NCBI RefSeq assembly: GCF_018882445.1
Contig: NZ_JACVOM010000001.1
Coordinates: 372,001 to 436,000, forward strand
Length of the DNA stretch: 64,000 nucleotides
Source of the DNA: Polynucleobacter sp. 15G-AUS-farblos
GTDB lineage: Bacteria > Pseudomonadota > Gammaproteobacteria > Burkholderiales > Burkholderiaceae
Direction of reading: 5' to 3'
Part shown: positions 16,800-28,051 of the stretch, piece after piece
Numbering within the stretch: position 1 is the stretch's first letter
Layout: the number at the start of each line of letters is the position of its first letter
Program-made: the position numbers and the translations under genes
Notes under the pieces: generated by a model
What the model was told of the DNA's origin: nothing
Databases searched by the model: none
What the model saw: the letters and a program-made list of their open reading frames with translations, nothing else

Positions 16800-17801
16800 A
16801 TGACAAATGACATCACACCAGAAATCAGACCTCTGAAGATTGAGGATATTCCTCAACTTATCGAGTGCATCAAACGCTGCTATGGAGAGAGCTACCCTTT
16901 TCATGAAATGTATGATCCAGCTGCTTTACAAAAAATCGTTGAAGACAAGCTGATGTACTCCGTGGTTGCACAGCACCAAGATGGGCATCTGATTGGTCAT
17001 TGCGCCCTCACTTTTGATAGCGCTCATAACACCTCCCCCGAGGCAGGCAAGATGGTTGTAGATCCAGACTTCCGTGGTCACCACATAGCTGAAGCCATGG
17101 CCAAAATGCGGATTGATATTGCCAAAAAATTGGATTTAGTGGGCTTTTGGACCGACTGCGTCACAAACCACCCCTACAGCCAGGATGAAATGATTGCCTT
17201 TGGCGCTCAAGAGACTGGGATCTTATTAGGCGCTGCACCTTCTCGCGAAATGGCGGGCTTACAAAACTTTACCGACACCAGAATGTCCTTTCTTTCCTGC
17301 TATCTACCCCTGAAAGAACAGGTCAATACGATTTATCTACCGAAGAATCATATTGATTTTGTGAGTGATTTAGCCAAGAGAGTGAATGTCAAAAGAATCA
17401 TTTCAGAATCTAACTCCCCAGGATCTAGTAAGTCAGAATACAAGGTCACCGTGAATCCTGCCACGCAAATGGCGAATATTAAGGTGCAGCATATTGGTGA
17501 AGATTTTTCTTCTGCCATTAGTGCTGAGCTAGTCAAGCTAGATTCACAGAATTTGGCCTTTACGATGCTAAGTCTCCCGATCTCTCAAGAGGCGGCTGCC
17601 CTCGCCTTTACTCAACTGGAAGAGATGGGATTCTTCTGGGGCGCTTGGCTCCCGAATTACTCAGCGCAGGGCGATGTACTTCGCCTGCAAAAACTACATG
17701 AAACAGTGAATGTAGATGAAATTATCTGTGCGCGAGATCAAGGAGAGAACATAAAAAAATATGTCATCTCCGAATGGGAGCGAGTATCACCAAAAAGCTG
17801 A
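16800..17801 (+). CDS. GNAT-family acetyltransferase with a second C-terminal domain
   Basis: 333 residues. Residues 8-155 form a GNAT domain (IRPLKIEDIPQLIECIKRC; acetyl-CoA loop KMVVDPDFRGHHIAEAM). The remaining 170 residues look like a second, degenerate acetyltransferase-like lobe (MLSLPISQEAAALAFTQLEEMGFFWGAWLP) without an obvious acetyl-CoA loop. The substrate is unknown. A CATAAT hexamer ends 9 nt before the ATG, so the leader would be at most a few nt. It is convergent with nagZ, with only 4 bp between the stops and no terminator. Confidence 0.75.
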   Translation: MTNDITPEIRPLKIEDIPQLIECIKRCYGESYPFHEMYDPAALQKIVEDKLMYSVVAQHQDGHLIGHCALTFDSAHNTSPEAGKMVVDPDFRGHHIAEAMAKMRIDIAKKLDLVGFWTDCVTNHPYSQDEMIAFGAQETGILLGAAPSREMAGLQNFTDTRMSFLSCYLPLKEQVNTIYLPKNHIDFVSDLAKRVNVKRIISESNSPGSSKSEYKVTVNPATQMANIKVQHIGEDFSSAISAELVKLDSQNLAFTMLSLPISQEAAALAFTQLEEMGFFWGAWLPNYSAQGDVLRLQKLHETVNVDEIICARDQGENIKKYVISEWERVSPKS

Positions 17802-17805
17802 TCGC

Positions 17806-18879
17806 TTAAATCAACTGGAATTGCTTTAGTAAACCTTTGGCATGTTGGTACTCCGCCTGATCCTGCAACTCTTCCCAAGTAGGCGCTGGGGAACTTGGCA
17901 TTAAACGATTCAAACGTAGCATGGATTCAGCCTGCTTTGCTGACGAAACCTTTAACTTCGTCAATAATTGATCTGCTAAATCTGGACGATTACAAATCAA
18001 CACAGCATCACAACCTGCCTCAAGCGCCAACTCTGCGCCCTTCACAACCGAGCCAGCGACGCTAGCACCTTCCATTGATAGGTCATCACTAAAGATAACT
18101 CCCTCAAATCCAAGCTCCTGTCGGAGAATCGAGTGCAGCCAAACTTTAGAGAATCCTGCGGGATTTTTATCTACTTTGGGGTAGATAACGTGGGCCGGCA
18201 TGACTGCAGCCAGACTCAAATCCAACCACTCATAAGGTTTAGCATCGTCATTCAAGATTTCTTTTAGCGATCTCTCATCTACCGGTATGGCCACATGGGA
18301 ATCCGCTTCTGCCCAACCATGTCCAGGAAAGTGCTTGCCACAGTTAGCCATATCACCCAAACGCAAACCTTCATTCAGACTTTTTGCCAAAGCAAACACA
18401 ATCTGCGGATCACGACTAAAGGAACGATCACCAATCACTCCGCTGCGACCAAAATCCAAATCGAGCACTGGCGTAAAACTAAAATCTACACCACAAGCAC
18501 GCAGTTCAGATGCCAAAACATATCCACACGCAGTAGCAGCCGCCATTGCTAAAGCTGCTGACTCAGCAGCATAAGTCGATTTATTTTTAGCTAGCCAGAG
18601 CTCGCCCAACTTACGCATTGCCGGAAGATGTGTAAAACCATCTGTCTTACAGCGTTGCACCCGCCCTCCCTCATGATCAATCGAGATCAGTACATCAGGG
18701 CGTAGTTTTTTAATTTCTGCTGTTAATTGAGTAAGCTGTTTGCGATTAGCAAAGTTTCTCGCAAACAAAATAACGCCACCAGTCAGGGGATCCAAAATTC
18801 TGCGGCGATCTTCTGAATCTAGCTGTAAGCCAACGACATCCAGGGTTACGGGGCCAGGGCCTAATGGAGTTTTACTCAT
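17806..18879 (-). CDS. nagZ: Beta-N-acetylhexosaminidase NagZ
   Basis: Cytoplasmic GH3 enzyme that removes GlcNAc from anhydromuropeptides during cell-wall recycling; 357 residues. The family motif KHFPGHGWAEADSH is present, the nucleophile is the aspartate in FSDDLSMEG, and SIDHEGGRVQR marks the N-terminal barrel. ATG 18879 was preferred because AGGA lies 5 nt upstream; an ATG four codons earlier is possible. It ends the long lipid, RNA and cell-wall gene run and follows acpS by 17 nt. Confidence 0.95.
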   Translation of the reverse strand: MSKTPLGPGPVTLDVVGLQLDSEDRRRILDPLTGGVILFARNFANRKQLTQLTAEIKKLRPDVLISIDHEGGRVQRCKTDGFTHLPAMRKLGELWLAKNKSTYAAESAALAMAAATACGYVLASELRACGVDFSFTPVLDLDFGRSGVIGDRSFSRDPQIVFALAKSLNEGLRLGDMANCGKHFPGHGWAEADSHVAIPVDERSLKEILNDDAKPYEWLDLSLAAVMPAHVIYPKVDKNPAGFSKVWLHSILRQELGFEGVIFSDDLSMEGASVAGSVVKGAELALEAGCDAVLICNRPDLADQLLTKLKVSSAKQAESMLRLNRLMPSSPAPTWEELQDQAEYQHAKGLLKQFQLI

Positions 18880-18896
18880 CAATATCCTCATGATTA

Positions 18897-19289
18897 CTAT
18901 TTTTGAACTACGATGACGTGGGCGATCGCCATATCTTGCTCATCACTCACTGTCACTTGGGCTTCCCAATTTTTTTCCTGCATAAATTGCGCTAAAGCAC
19001 CTAAGTAACTTGTTACCGGTTTACCGCTAGGCTCATTTAGAGTCTGTAAGGAACGCCAAGTCATTGGCATTCTCATTCCTAAACCAATGGCCTTTGAAAA
19101 GGCTTCTTTTGCAGCAAAACGGGTTGCTAAAAAGGCGATGCCACGCTTGTGATTTCTGGAAAGTCGATGCTTGAAGACCAACATCTCATCTGGCCCTAGA
19201 ATTTTTTCAGCTAAGCGCCCATGGGTTCGATCGTATGCCGCCTGTAAGCGCTCAATCTGCAAGATGTCTGTACCAATACCAACGATCAT
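18897..19289 (-). CDS. acpS: Holo-[acyl-carrier-protein] synthase
   Basis: Transfers 4'-phosphopantetheine from CoA to a serine of AcpP. 130 residues with both family motifs: [12 protein letters not shown] at the N-terminus and [13 protein letters not shown] near residue 60. It lies between pdxJ (15 nt) and nagZ. Its substrate gene acpP is about 9 kb upstream on the same strand. Confidence 0.96.
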   Translation of the reverse strand: MIVGIGTDILQIERLQAAYDRTHGRLAEKILGPDEMLVFKHRLSRNHKRGIAFLATRFAAKEAFSKAIGLGMRMPMTWRSLQTLNEPSGKPVTSYLGALAQFMQEKNWEAQVTVSDEQDMAIAHVIVVQK

Positions 19290-19304
19290 ATTTTTACCGT
19301 GCGC

Positions 19305-20048
19305 TTAAGAGCTCAGTCGCCCTTGATTCATGAGTGCCTTCATGTCTGTAATCGCTTTATGCCATCCTTTAAATACGGCCTCAGCCACAATGGCATGCCC
19401 AATATTGAGCTCAGATAGTTCTGTGATGGCAGCAATCGGAAGGACGTTGTCCTCATTTAAGCCATGGCCTGCATTGACTCTGAGACCAATGCTGACACCA
19501 TACTGTGCCGCTTTTTTAATTCGCTCTAGTTCTGCCAATTGCGCTGCGCCAGTTTCATCTGCATAGCGGCCAGTATGCAATTCAATCACGCTGGCTCCGC
19601 AATCTTTGGCTGCCTTAATTTGCTTCTCATCAGGATCAATGAATAGAGACACCCGAATACCCGCATTCTTTAGCTGCGTTGTTGCGGCCTTTACGGCTTC
19701 AAAGTGAGATAGAACATCTAGGCCGCCCTCAGTAGTCACTTCTTCACGCTTCTCAGGCACCAGGCAAACATCGTGCGGCTGAATCTTGCAAGCAATATCT
19801 AACATCTCCTGAGTAACGGCGCACTCTAAATTCATGCGTGTTTTGATGAGGGGACGTAACGCAATCAAATCTGCATCTTTGATATGACGACGATCTTCTC
19901 GAAGGTGCAGCGTAATCAAATCAGCACCAGCTTCTTCAGCTAAACGGGCAGCTTTTATAGGATCGGGATAGATCGTGCCCCTGGCATTACGCAAAGTAGC
20001 AATGTGATCAATATTGATTCCCAGTTCAAGGGCTTTAGGTGCGGTCAT
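19305..20048 (-). CDS. pdxJ: Pyridoxine 5'-phosphate synthase
   Basis: Last step of DXP-dependent vitamin B6 synthesis: condenses 3-amino-2-oxopropyl phosphate with deoxyxylulose 5-phosphate. 247 residues, a TIM barrel. Typical segments are [27 protein letters not shown], and ELHTGRYAD. It lies 12 nt after recO, the usual recO-pdxJ-acpS order. Confidence 0.97.
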   Translation of the reverse strand: MTAPKALELGINIDHIATLRNARGTIYPDPIKAARLAEEAGADLITLHLREDRRHIKDADLIALRPLIKTRMNLECAVTQEMLDIACKIQPHDVCLVPEKREEVTTEGGLDVLSHFEAVKAATTQLKNAGIRVSLFIDPDEKQIKAAKDCGASVIELHTGRYADETGAAQLAELERIKKAAQYGVSIGLRVNAGHGLNEDNVLPIAAITELSELNIGHAIVAEAVFKGWHKAITDMKALMNQGRLSS

Positions 20049-20060
20049 GACAGTAGAGTA

Positions 20061-20795
20061 CTAGATTTTTTTCAAATCAATCAAAATTTGTCGCGTCGTT
20101 AAGACTTGATCTTGAAGATGTAGGCCCAATAAAAACCGCATGAGTTGCTTACTCTCAGACAAAGTCTCAGTATCTGAAAAATCCCTGGCAGCAATGGCCA
20201 AGAGTGATTTACCTGAGAGGACGGGCCAATGCCCAGGATCATCACCCTGTACTGGTCTCACACCGCGCTCAGGCTGATAAACATACTGATCAGAGGAGAT
20301 GGGGGCTGCATTCGTTTCAACACATCGATCAAGTGCAGCGGCGTAGCCAGTCTCTTGCAAAAGCGAAAGCTCAAATGGCCGCAGAATTTCCTCTAAACCC
20401 TTGGACTCAAACTCAAGGTTAGAGAGTGCATTAATGGTCTGAGAATAACTATCGTAGAGCTTTTCGTATTCATCCTCGCGGGCTAAGAATTTCACCAATA
20501 GTTCATTGAGATAAAAGCCGCATAGGAGCGCATCACCGACAAGCGATGGCATTCCGCCAACCCACTCTGATTTAGTTAAAGTACGCAACTCTGATTTACC
20601 GCTCCAAGAAACCAATAGCGGCTGAAAGCGCTGTAGTACTGGTCGTAATGTGGAATGAGGACGCTTTGCTCCCTTAGCAATCAGGGCCATGCGACCGTGC
20701 TGCCTGGTAAATACATCCAAGATCAGACTAGTCTCTTTATACGGAATGCTGTGCAACACAAAAGCAGGTTCGTCAGCAACTCGAATCGAGGCCAT
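20061..20795 (-). CDS. recO: DNA repair protein RecO
   Basis: Helps load RecA on gapped, SSB-coated DNA (RecFOR pathway). 244 residues: N-terminal OB fold (AFVLHSIPYKETSLILDVFT; GRMALIAKGAK), then a helical domain. The zinc-type cysteine cluster of some family members is not evident. It lies 5 nt after era. Confidence 0.95.
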   Translation of the reverse strand: MASIRVADEPAFVLHSIPYKETSLILDVFTRQHGRMALIAKGAKRPHSTLRPVLQRFQPLLVSWSGKSELRTLTKSEWVGGMPSLVGDALLCGFYLNELLVKFLAREDEYEKLYDSYSQTINALSNLEFESKGLEEILRPFELSLLQETGYAAALDRCVETNAAPISSDQYVYQPERGVRPVQGDDPGHWPVLSGKSLLAIAARDFSDTETLSESKQLMRFLLGLHLQDQVLTTRQILIDLKKI

Positions 20796-20800
20796 ACGTT

Positions 20801-21739
20801 TTATTCCAGACCTTGTGCCCGCAACTCAGCACGATCATCAGCCCAGCCGCGCTTCACTTTGACCCAAGTCTCTAAAAACACTTTGCCGTCAAAGAGTTTT
20901 TCCATATCAATTCGGGCATCGGTTGAAATCTTCTTCAGGCGCTCACCCTTTTGACCAATGATCATCGCTTTATGGCTATCGCGGTCCACCAAAATAGTAG
21001 CGGCGATGCGGCGCATCTTGCCGTCCATCTTAAATTGATCAATCACAACAGTGCTGGTGTACGGTAACTCTTCGCCTGTAAAACGAAATACCTTCTCACG
21101 CAAAATCTCAGCCGCCAAGAAACGCTCACTGCGATCGGTTAGGGTGTCGCCATCATATACAGGTGGCGCTTCAGGCAAATAGCCTTCCAATACATCTAAT
21201 AATCTTTGAACATCACCCGGGCTCTTAGCACTCATTGGGACGATTTCAGCAAACTCGCATTTGCCTTGATCTTCATGTCCACCTAATTCAGTCCAAGGCT
21301 GACTCATCTCTTTCATAAAATTGAGCAAAGCCTGGTCACGCTCAGAAGGAGTCTGAAAGCGACTATTAAAGAGGTCTAATTTATTCAGAACCAATACCAC
21401 TGGTAGATCATTCGGGAGAAGACGAAGTACCTTCTTATCATCCTCACCGTAGTACCCCGCCTCAACTACAAAGCAAGCCACATTGACATCTTGTAAGGCA
21501 GTCGTCACCGTGCGATTGAGCGCCTTATTCAAGGTATTCATCAAGCGTGTCTGAAAACCAGGCGTATCAATGAAAATAAACTGCGCTTCTTCGCGGTTCT
21601 GTATTCCCAAAATACGATGGCGAGTCGTTTGCGCTTTACGGGAAGTGATGCTGATCTTTTGACCAACTAATGCGTTCAAAAGAGTAGATTTGCCCATATT
21701 GGGACGCCCCACAATGGCGATAGTGCCGCATCTAAACAC
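20801..21739 (-). CDS. era: GTPase Era
   Basis: Binds 16S rRNA during 30S maturation. 312 residues: G1 [10 protein letters not shown]2 region TTRHRILG, G3 DTPGF, G4 NKLD, then a C-terminal KH domain containing [10 protein letters not shown]. It follows rnc by 2 nt, so the two are translationally linked, as in E. coli rnc-era. Confidence 0.97.
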   Translation of the reverse strand: MFRCGTIAIVGRPNMGKSTLLNALVGQKISITSRKAQTTRHRILGIQNREEAQFIFIDTPGFQTRLMNTLNKALNRTVTTALQDVNVACFVVEAGYYGEDDKKVLRLLPNDLPVVLVLNKLDLFNSRFQTPSERDQALLNFMKEMSQPWTELGGHEDQGKCEFAEIVPMSAKSPGDVQRLLDVLEGYLPEAPPVYDGDTLTDRSERFLAAEILREKVFRFTGEELPYTSTVVIDQFKMDGKMRRIAATILVDRDSHKAMIIGQKGERLKKISTDARIDMEKLFDGKVFLETWVKVKRGWADDRAELRAQGLE

Positions 21740-21741
21740 GA

Positions 21742-22533
21742 TTAGCCCTTCAGCTTAAGATTGAACTGCTCTTCGGTCACTTCTTTTTTAGCCGCTTTCT
21801 TTTTGGCTGACCGAGTCTTTTTGGGTTTACGAGATTCTTGTGGCAAAGCTTTGAGCATAGCTATCAAAGCCAACTTTGCTGCCGCCTGCTCAGCAGCTCG
21901 ACGCGACGCCCCCTCACCTTTTACTGCTACCTTATGGCTCGGAATTAAACACTCCACTTCAAACTGCTGATTGTGTGCAGCCCCAGTAGTACCAGTCACG
22001 TTATAGGCTGGTAATGGCAACTGATAGCTTTGCAAACACTCTTGCAATAGCGTCTTGTCATCTTTGCCTAAGGTCTTGGGATCAACGTGTGCCAAGATAA
22101 TGGAATACAGCTTGCGCAAACAAGTCTTAGCAGCATCAAAGCCACCATCCATAAAGATAGCGCCAGTAACCGCCTCTAAAGTATCAGCCAATATTGAAGG
22201 ACGACGAAAGCCTCCACTTTTTAACTCACCCTCACCTAAACGAAGATAGTCAGATAAAGAAAGGGTTTGCGCAATCTCATAAAGGGCTTGTTGCTTAACC
22301 AAGTTCGCACGCACTCGGGAAAGGTCACCCTCATCTAAATCGGAGTAACGCTCATAGAGCATTTCTGCAACAACACAATTCAAAATTGAATCGCCTAAAA
22401 ACTCAAGGCGCTCATTATTCTTTTTACTGTGACTGCGATGGGTTAGAGCTTGATTCAGTAACTCCGGCTTTTTAAACGTGTAGCCTAGGCGCTCTTGAAG
22501 CGGTGTAGTTTCAATGACGGCGCGCGCGTTCAT
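21742..22533 (-). CDS. rnc: Ribonuclease III
   Basis: Double-strand-specific endonuclease for rRNA processing and mRNA decay; 263 residues against 226 in E. coli. The catalytic motif [12 protein letters not shown] is near residue 39 and a dsRNA-binding domain follows (LLQECLQSY to [10 protein letters not shown]). The extra length is a lysine-rich tail ([16 protein letters not shown]) that could add RNA affinity. It lies between lepB (5 nt) and era. Confidence 0.97.
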   Translation of the reverse strand: MNARAVIETTPLQERLGYTFKKPELLNQALTHRSHSKKNNERLEFLGDSILNCVVAEMLYERYSDLDEGDLSRVRANLVKQQALYEIAQTLSLSDYLRLGEGELKSGGFRRPSILADTLEAVTGAIFMDGGFDAAKTCLRKLYSIILAHVDPKTLGKDDKTLLQECLQSYQLPLPAYNVTGTTGAAHNQQFEVECLIPSHKVAVKGEGASRRAAEQAAAKLALIAMLKALPQESRKPKKTRSAKKKAAKKEVTEEQFNLKLKG

Positions 22534-22538
22534 GATGA

Positions 22539-23345
22539 TTACTCAAAGCCACCGATGCGGCCAAGATTTCCGAGGTTTAACCAAACAAAGAAGGCTTTAC
22601 CCACAATATTTTTATCTGGCACAAATCCCCAATAACGAGAATCTGCACTGTTATCGCGGTTGTCACCCATGGCAAAGTAATGGCCGGGAGGGACTTTGCA
22701 GGTCAAACCCGTTTGTTGGTATTGGCAAAACTCAATGCCAGGAAAACGCTCTGTTGGGAAAAATCCTGATGGGCGATCAGGATCATTGAGGATATCGTGA
22801 CGATTACCACCTAAATCTGCTGGAAAGCTTTCTGTATAACGTTTGGCATAGCGCATGCTCTCAGGGTCTAAATATGCTTCGCCACCACTGTATTGCAAGG
22901 GCTGACCATTCACGGTCAAGCGCTTATCTTGATATTGAACGACATCGCCTGGAATAGCCACTACACGCTTAATGTAATCAACCGACTCATCGCGTGGGTA
23001 ACGAAATACGACAACATCCCCACGCTGTGGTGACCCTAAGTCCACCACCTTTTGATTGATAACTGGCAAACGAATCCCGTAGGTAAATTTATTTACCAAA
23101 ATGAAATCGCCAATTTGTAAAGTGGGAATCATAGATCCAGATGGAATCTTGAAGGGCTCAACTAGAAATGAGCGCAATACAAATACTGCGCAAATGACCG
23201 GGAAAAAGCCTGCGGTGTATTCCAGCCACAGAGGCATACGTGCAATGCCTGCTCGCAGACGCTGTGGGGCAAAGTAGACCTTATCTGCAACCCAGGCAAT
23301 GCCTGAAACAATCACCAAAATAAAGAGAATGAGAGCGAAGTTCAT
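22539..23345 (-). CDS. lepB: Signal peptidase I
   Basis: Cleaves signal peptides at the outer face of the inner membrane. 268 residues with two N-terminal membrane segments. The catalytic serine is S71 in IPSGSM and the lysine is K126 in [28 protein letters not shown] completes the S26 signature. Its ATG overlaps the lepA stop by one base (TAATG). Confidence 0.97.
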   Translation of the reverse strand: MNFALILFILVIVSGIAWVADKVYFAPQRLRAGIARMPLWLEYTAGFFPVICAVFVLRSFLVEPFKIPSGSMIPTLQIGDFILVNKFTYGIRLPVINQKVVDLGSPQRGDVVVFRYPRDESVDYIKRVVAIPGDVVQYQDKRLTVNGQPLQYSGGEAYLDPESMRYAKRYTESFPADLGGNRHDILNDPDRPSGFFPTERFPGIEFCQYQQTGLTCKVPPGHYFAMGDNRDNSADSRYWGFVPDKNIVGKAFFVWLNLGNLGRIGGFE

Positions 23346-25150
23346 TAATCTTCCACCTGCAAAATAGCCAAGAAGGCTTCTTGTGGAATCTCCACATTAC
23401 CTACTTGCTTCATGCGTTTCTTACCTTCTTTTTGCTTCTCTAATAGCTTGCGCTTACGGGAGATATCACCACCGTAGCACTTTGCCAAGACGTTTTTACG
23501 CAATGCTTTCACGTTTTCACGCGCCACGATATTGCTACCGATGGCCGCCTGAATCGCCACATCAAACATCTGGCGAGGAATAATGCCGCGCATCTTGGCA
23601 ACCACTTCGCGCCCACGATGCTGACTATTACTGCGATGAACAATCACCGAGAGAGCATCTACCCGCTCACTATTAATCAGAATATCAACCTTGACCACAT
23701 CGGCAGGACGATATTCCTTGAATTCATAATCCATTGAGGCATAACCGCGTGAGATGGACTTCATTTTGTCAAAGAAGTCCAAAACAATCTCTGCCATTGG
23801 TAATTCATAAGTGAGCTTAACCTGGCGGCCCAAGTAATTCATATCCATCTGAATACCCCGCTTACCAACGCACAGCGTAATGATTGCGCCGACGTACTCC
23901 TGGGGCATATACAAATTGACTGTCACGATAGGCTCAAGAATCGTATTGATCTTGCTAGCCTCTGGCATCTTCGAAGGATTGTCTACGGACACAATCGTTC
24001 CATCGGATTGCTCAACCTGATACACCACCGTTGGAGCGGTAGTAATGAGATTCATGCCGTACTGACGCTCCAAGCGCTCTTGCACTATTTCCATGTGCAG
24101 CAAACCTAAGAAGCCGCAACGGAATCCAAAACCAAGCGCTTGAGACACCTCAGGCTCATACAAGAGTGAAGCATCATTTAACTGCAGCTTCTCAAGAGAT
24201 TCACGCAACTGATCGTATTCACTCGCCTCCACTGGATATAAACCAGCAAAGACTTGGGGTTTGACTTCTTTAAAACCAGGTAGTGGTTCGGTAGCAGGAG
24301 CACGACCTTGTTGACCAGGAGAGTGTGTGACTGTGTCACCCACCTTGGCAGCTTTTAATTCTTTAATACCGGCAATCACAAAGCCCACTTGACCCGCAGA
24401 TAATTCTGGACGATCAACAGACTTAGGACTAAATACACCAACGTGCTCAACTAAATGGCTTGAACCATTGGCCATTAAGGTAATTTTTTCTTTTGGTTTG
24501 AGAGTGCCGTTCACAACGCGCACCAACATCACTACACCCACGTAGTTATCAAACCATGAATCAATGATCAAGGCTTGCAATGGGTCTTTTACATTACCCG
24601 TTGGCGGAGGAACCCGAGCAATCATTTCTTCGATTACATCTTGAACACCCATACCTGTTTTTGCTGAACAGGTGATTGCTTCAGAAGCATCAATACCGAT
24701 GACATCTTCAATCTCTTTCTTAGCACGCTCAGGATCTGCTTGTGGCAAATCAATCTTGTTTAAGACTGGCACCACCTCGACACCTAACTCAAGCGCCATG
24801 TAGCAGTTAGCGACTGTTTGAGCCTCGACACCCTGACTCGCGTCAACCACTAGCAGAGCGCCCTCACAAGCAGACAGGGAACGACTTACCTCATAAGAAA
24901 AGTCGACATGCCCCGGGGTATCAATCAAGTTGAGGTTATAGATCTTGCCGTCTTTTGCTTTGTAATTTAAGGCAGCTGTTTGGGCCTTAATCGTAATGCC
25001 ACGTTCACGCTCAATATCCATTGAGTCCAGAACCTGGGCTTCCATCTCACGATCAGAAAGTCCACCGCACAGTTGAATAATGCGATCAGCAAGCGTTGAT
25101 TTGCCGTGATCGATATGGGCGATGATAGAAAAATTGCGGATTAAATCCAT
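23345..25150 (-). CDS. lepA: Elongation factor 4 (LepA)
   Basis: Translational GTPase acting in initiation and ribosome biogenesis or back-translocation. 601 residues, the usual length. G1 is [10 protein letters not shown]3 DTPGHVD, G4 NKIDLP. The LepA-specific C-terminal domain is present ([37 protein letters not shown]). It lies between mucD (136 nt upstream) and lepB. Confidence 0.98.
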   Translation of the reverse strand: MDLIRNFSIIAHIDHGKSTLADRIIQLCGGLSDREMEAQVLDSMDIERERGITIKAQTAALNYKAKDGKIYNLNLIDTPGHVDFSYEVSRSLSACEGALLVVDASQGVEAQTVANCYMALELGVEVVPVLNKIDLPQADPERAKKEIEDVIGIDASEAITCSAKTGMGVQDVIEEMIARVPPPTGNVKDPLQALIIDSWFDNYVGVVMLVRVVNGTLKPKEKITLMANGSSHLVEHVGVFSPKSVDRPELSAGQVGFVIAGIKELKAAKVGDTVTHSPGQQGRAPATEPLPGFKEVKPQVFAGLYPVEASEYDQLRESLEKLQLNDASLLYEPEVSQALGFGFRCGFLGLLHMEIVQERLERQYGMNLITTAPTVVYQVEQSDGTIVSVDNPSKMPEASKINTILEPIVTVNLYMPQEYVGAIITLCVGKRGIQMDMNYLGRQVKLTYELPMAEIVLDFFDKMKSISRGYASMDYEFKEYRPADVVKVDILINSERVDALSVIVHRSNSQHRGREVVAKMRGIIPRQMFDVAIQAAIGSNIVARENVKALRKNVLAKCYGGDISRKRKLLEKQKEGKKRMKQVGNVEIPQEAFLAILQVED

Positions 25151-25286
25151 AGCGTCTTATTAGGTCATTCAAAAAACGCCTTGTCAGAACGCACCACAAT
25201 GATGCGCTGCAAAAAGCCGTCTTAGGAGGATTGTAATGGGTGGCGCTGGTTTGGCGCCCAACCCCATTTTTAGGCCTAAATTGGCC

Positions 25287-26732
25287 TTATTTTGGCCTTA
25301 CCGGGATAACTAAAGTGCTATCTGCGCGGCGAACAAAGACTGGAACAGCCTTATTGGCATCAAGGCCTTTTACGATAGCCTCAAACTGCTTGACCCCAGT
25401 GATATCGACATCCCCAATTCGAATAATGACATCCCCAGGCTGAATTCCAGCCCTAGCTAGAGCACCCTCCCCTAAACCAGTGACTTCAACGCCACCTTTG
25501 ACATTGAGCTCTTTCTTTTTGGCGTCCGATAAATCAGTAACGGCTATACCTAAAGTGCTGGCATTAGCGCTATTTGACGAAGGTGCCTCTGGCTTTTTGC
25601 TAGCCTTTTGATTTGACTCACTATCACCCACTGTGACCGTGATGTCCCGGGTAGCACCCTTGCGCCAAACCTGAACAGTAGCAGCAGTGCCAGGCTTCGT
25701 TTCTCCAACTAAGCGGGGTAAATCAGTGGACTTCGCAATTTCGCGCCCATTAAAACTCAAGATCACATCGCCAGATTCAATTCCGCCTACAGCTGCAGGA
25801 CCACCTGGATCAACATTGCGAACATATGCACCGCGCGGTTTACCCAAACCTAAACTCTCTGCAACATCTTTAGTCATCTCGCCTAAGGCAACACCAATAC
25901 GACCCCGAGTCATTTTTCCAGTTGTACGCAATTGATCCGCTACGCGCATTGCCTCATCGATCGGAATGGCAAAAGAAATACCCATGTAGCCGCCAGAGCG
26001 ACTAAAAATTTGGGAGTTGATACCAATCACTTGCCCAGCAGTATTGAGCAAAGGGCCGCCAGAGTTACCTGGATTGACCGCAACGTCAGTTTGAATAAAG
26101 GGCAGGTAATCACCAGTATCACGGCTTTTAGCAGAGACAATACCAGCGGTCACGGTGTTCTCCAGACCAAATGGGGAGCCAATTGCCAACACCCACTCAC
26201 CCACTCTCACACGTGAAGAATCCCCCAAGGGCAACCTCGGCAAATCACGCGCCTCAATTTTGACGACTGCCACATCAGTGCGCTTATCCATTCCCAATAA
26301 CTTGGCTTTGAATTCTCGTTTATCAGTCAAGGTGACATAGATGGTTGTTGCACCTTCAACCACGTGAGCATTTGTCAAAATCAAACCATTAGATTCAATA
26401 ATGAAACCGGATCCTACTCCGCGATCGGCTTCCTCTGGTTTGCCTTGCTTTGGTGGAGTCTGTTTAGGAGTATTAGGAAGCCCAGGAATAGGAACGCCAA
26501 AAAAACGGCGGAAGAATTCTGCCTGCTCTTCCGGCATTCCTGGAATGCCGCCCGTCTGCTGTACCTGTACTTTTTCGGTTGTGCGAATGTTGACAACAGC
26601 AGGACTAGCCCTTTCGACCAGATCCGCAAAGTCAGGAATCATCACCCGAGGACTCTGAGCAGAGGCGACCGGAATAAACGAGAGTTGGCCAAGGCTCATA
26701 ACGGCCAATAGCGCAATAAAGTACTTTTTCAT
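25287..26732 (-). CDS. mucD: Do/DegQ-family periplasmic serine protease (MucD type)
   Basis: Envelope quality-control protease of 481 residues. A Sec signal peptide (FIALLAVMSLGQLSFIPVASA) precedes a trypsin-like domain with His in NAHVVEGA, Asp in RTDVAVVKI and Ser in NPGNSGGPL, then two PDZ domains (around 275-370 and 395-475). Related Burkholderiales usually have rpoE-rseA-rseB in front of it; here fabF is directly upstream with 50 bp between. No terminator or clear promoter is visible in that gap. Confidence 0.95.
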   Translation of the reverse strand: MKKYFIALLAVMSLGQLSFIPVASAQSPRVMIPDFADLVERASPAVVNIRTTEKVQVQQTGGIPGMPEEQAEFFRRFFGVPIPGLPNTPKQTPPKQGKPEEADRGVGSGFIIESNGLILTNAHVVEGATTIYVTLTDKREFKAKLLGMDKRTDVAVVKIEARDLPRLPLGDSSRVRVGEWVLAIGSPFGLENTVTAGIVSAKSRDTGDYLPFIQTDVAVNPGNSGGPLLNTAGQVIGINSQIFSRSGGYMGISFAIPIDEAMRVADQLRTTGKMTRGRIGVALGEMTKDVAESLGLGKPRGAYVRNVDPGGPAAVGGIESGDVILSFNGREIAKSTDLPRLVGETKPGTAATVQVWRKGATRDITVTVGDSESNQKASKKPEAPSSNSANASTLGIAVTDLSDAKKKELNVKGGVEVTGLGEGALARAGIQPGDVIIRIGDVDITGVKQFEAIVKGLDANKAVPVFVRRADSTLVIPVRPK

Positions 26733-26782
26733 GATGCTAAGCCTACTTGGTAAAAACCAAAAAAGTGGAGATAAGGAGAATA

Positions 26783-28030
26783 TTAGGTCAATTTGCCAAA
26801 AATCAAGGTGCCGTTAGTACCACCAAAGCCAAAGTTGTTTTTAACCGCATGGTCAATCTTCACGTCCCGAGCTGTATTGGCGCAGTAGTCCAGGTCACAT
26901 TCAGGGTCTTGATTGAAGATATTGATGGTTGGTGGGGATTTCTGATTATGCAGCGCCAGAATAGTGAAAACCGACTCCAAGCCCCCAGCGCCACCCAAAA
27001 GGTGCCCGGTCATCGACTTGGTTGAGTTGATCAACGCCTTCTTGGCATGATCGCCTAGGGCCGCTTTAATGGCCTCAGTTTCATTCTTGTCGCCCAATGG
27101 AGTAGATGTTCCATGAGCATTGAGGTATTGAATTTGGTCTGGATTCAAACCAGCGTCACGCATCGCATTCACCATGCAACGACGTGGGCCATCCATATTG
27201 GGTGCAGTCATATGATAGGCATCGCCACTCATACCAAAGCCCATTAATTCACAATAAATTTTTGCGCCACGGGCTTTTGCATGCTCATACTCTTCCAGTA
27301 CGATCACGCCAGCGCCCTCTCCGAGCACAAATCCATCGCGATCTTTATCCCAAGGACGAGATGCTGTAGCTGGATCATCATTTCGGGTTGAGAGTGCTCT
27401 TGCAGAAGCAAAACCACCAACACCTAACGCAGAGATTGTGGACTCAGCACCACCAGCAACCATCACATCAGCATCGCCATACTGAATTAAGCGTGCCGCT
27501 AAACCGATGCTGTGCAAACCAGTTGTACATGCAGTCACTGCAGCAACGTTTGGACCTTTAAGGCCAAACAGGATGCTTAAGTGGCCTGAAATCATATTAA
27601 TAATCGAGCCAGGAACAAAGAAGGGTGAGATACGGCGAGGGCCACGAGCCAAGAGCTCAGCACCAGTCTCTTCAATCATTGGCAAGCCGCCAATGCCTGA
27701 TCCAACCATCACGCCAATACGTTCAGCGTTTTGCTCGGTAATCTCTAGACCGCTATCGCGGATAGCTTGAGTCCCCGCAGCGATGCCGTAATGGATAAAG
27801 GTGTCCATATGGCGCGCTTCTTTAGCAGAAACATATTCTTCAACGTTGAAATCTTTCACCTCGCCAGCGAAGTGAACACTGAGCGGAGTATGGTCGAACT
27901 TAGTGATAGTGGCTATGCCTGATTTGCCCGCAAGCAAATTAGACCAAGCCACATCAACTGAATTGCCAACTGGTGAAATTAGGCCAAGACCGGTAACTAC
28001 AACCCGGCGTCGGCCATTTGATACTGACAC
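26783..28030 (-). CDS. fabF: Beta-ketoacyl-ACP synthase II
   Basis: Elongating condensing enzyme of fatty acid synthesis, 415 residues. The catalytic cysteine is C168 in VTACTTG; the histidines lie in [11 protein letters not shown] and [14 protein letters not shown]. It follows acpP by 21 nt and is the last fab gene of the run. Confidence 0.97.
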   Translation of the reverse strand: MSVSNGRRRVVVTGLGLISPVGNSVDVAWSNLLAGKSGIATITKFDHTPLSVHFAGEVKDFNVEEYVSAKEARHMDTFIHYGIAAGTQAIRDSGLEITEQNAERIGVMVGSGIGGLPMIEETGAELLARGPRRISPFFVPGSIINMISGHLSILFGLKGPNVAAVTACTTGLHSIGLAARLIQYGDADVMVAGGAESTISALGVGGFASARALSTRNDDPATASRPWDKDRDGFVLGEGAGVIVLEEYEHAKARGAKIYCELMGFGMSGDAYHMTAPNMDGPRRCMVNAMRDAGLNPDQIQYLNAHGTSTPLGDKNETEAIKAALGDHAKKALINSTKSMTGHLLGGAGGLESVFTILALHNQKSPPTINIFNQDPECDLDYCANTARDVKIDHAVKNNFGFGGTNGTLIFGKLT

Positions 28031-28051
28031 AGTAGTACCTAGGCTCGGGAA

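Noticed and set aside
25151-25286. GGCC-rich repeats and a GGCGC/GCGCC hairpin in the mucD-lepA gap
   Set aside because: Short stems without a T-run; not convincing as a terminator or other element.
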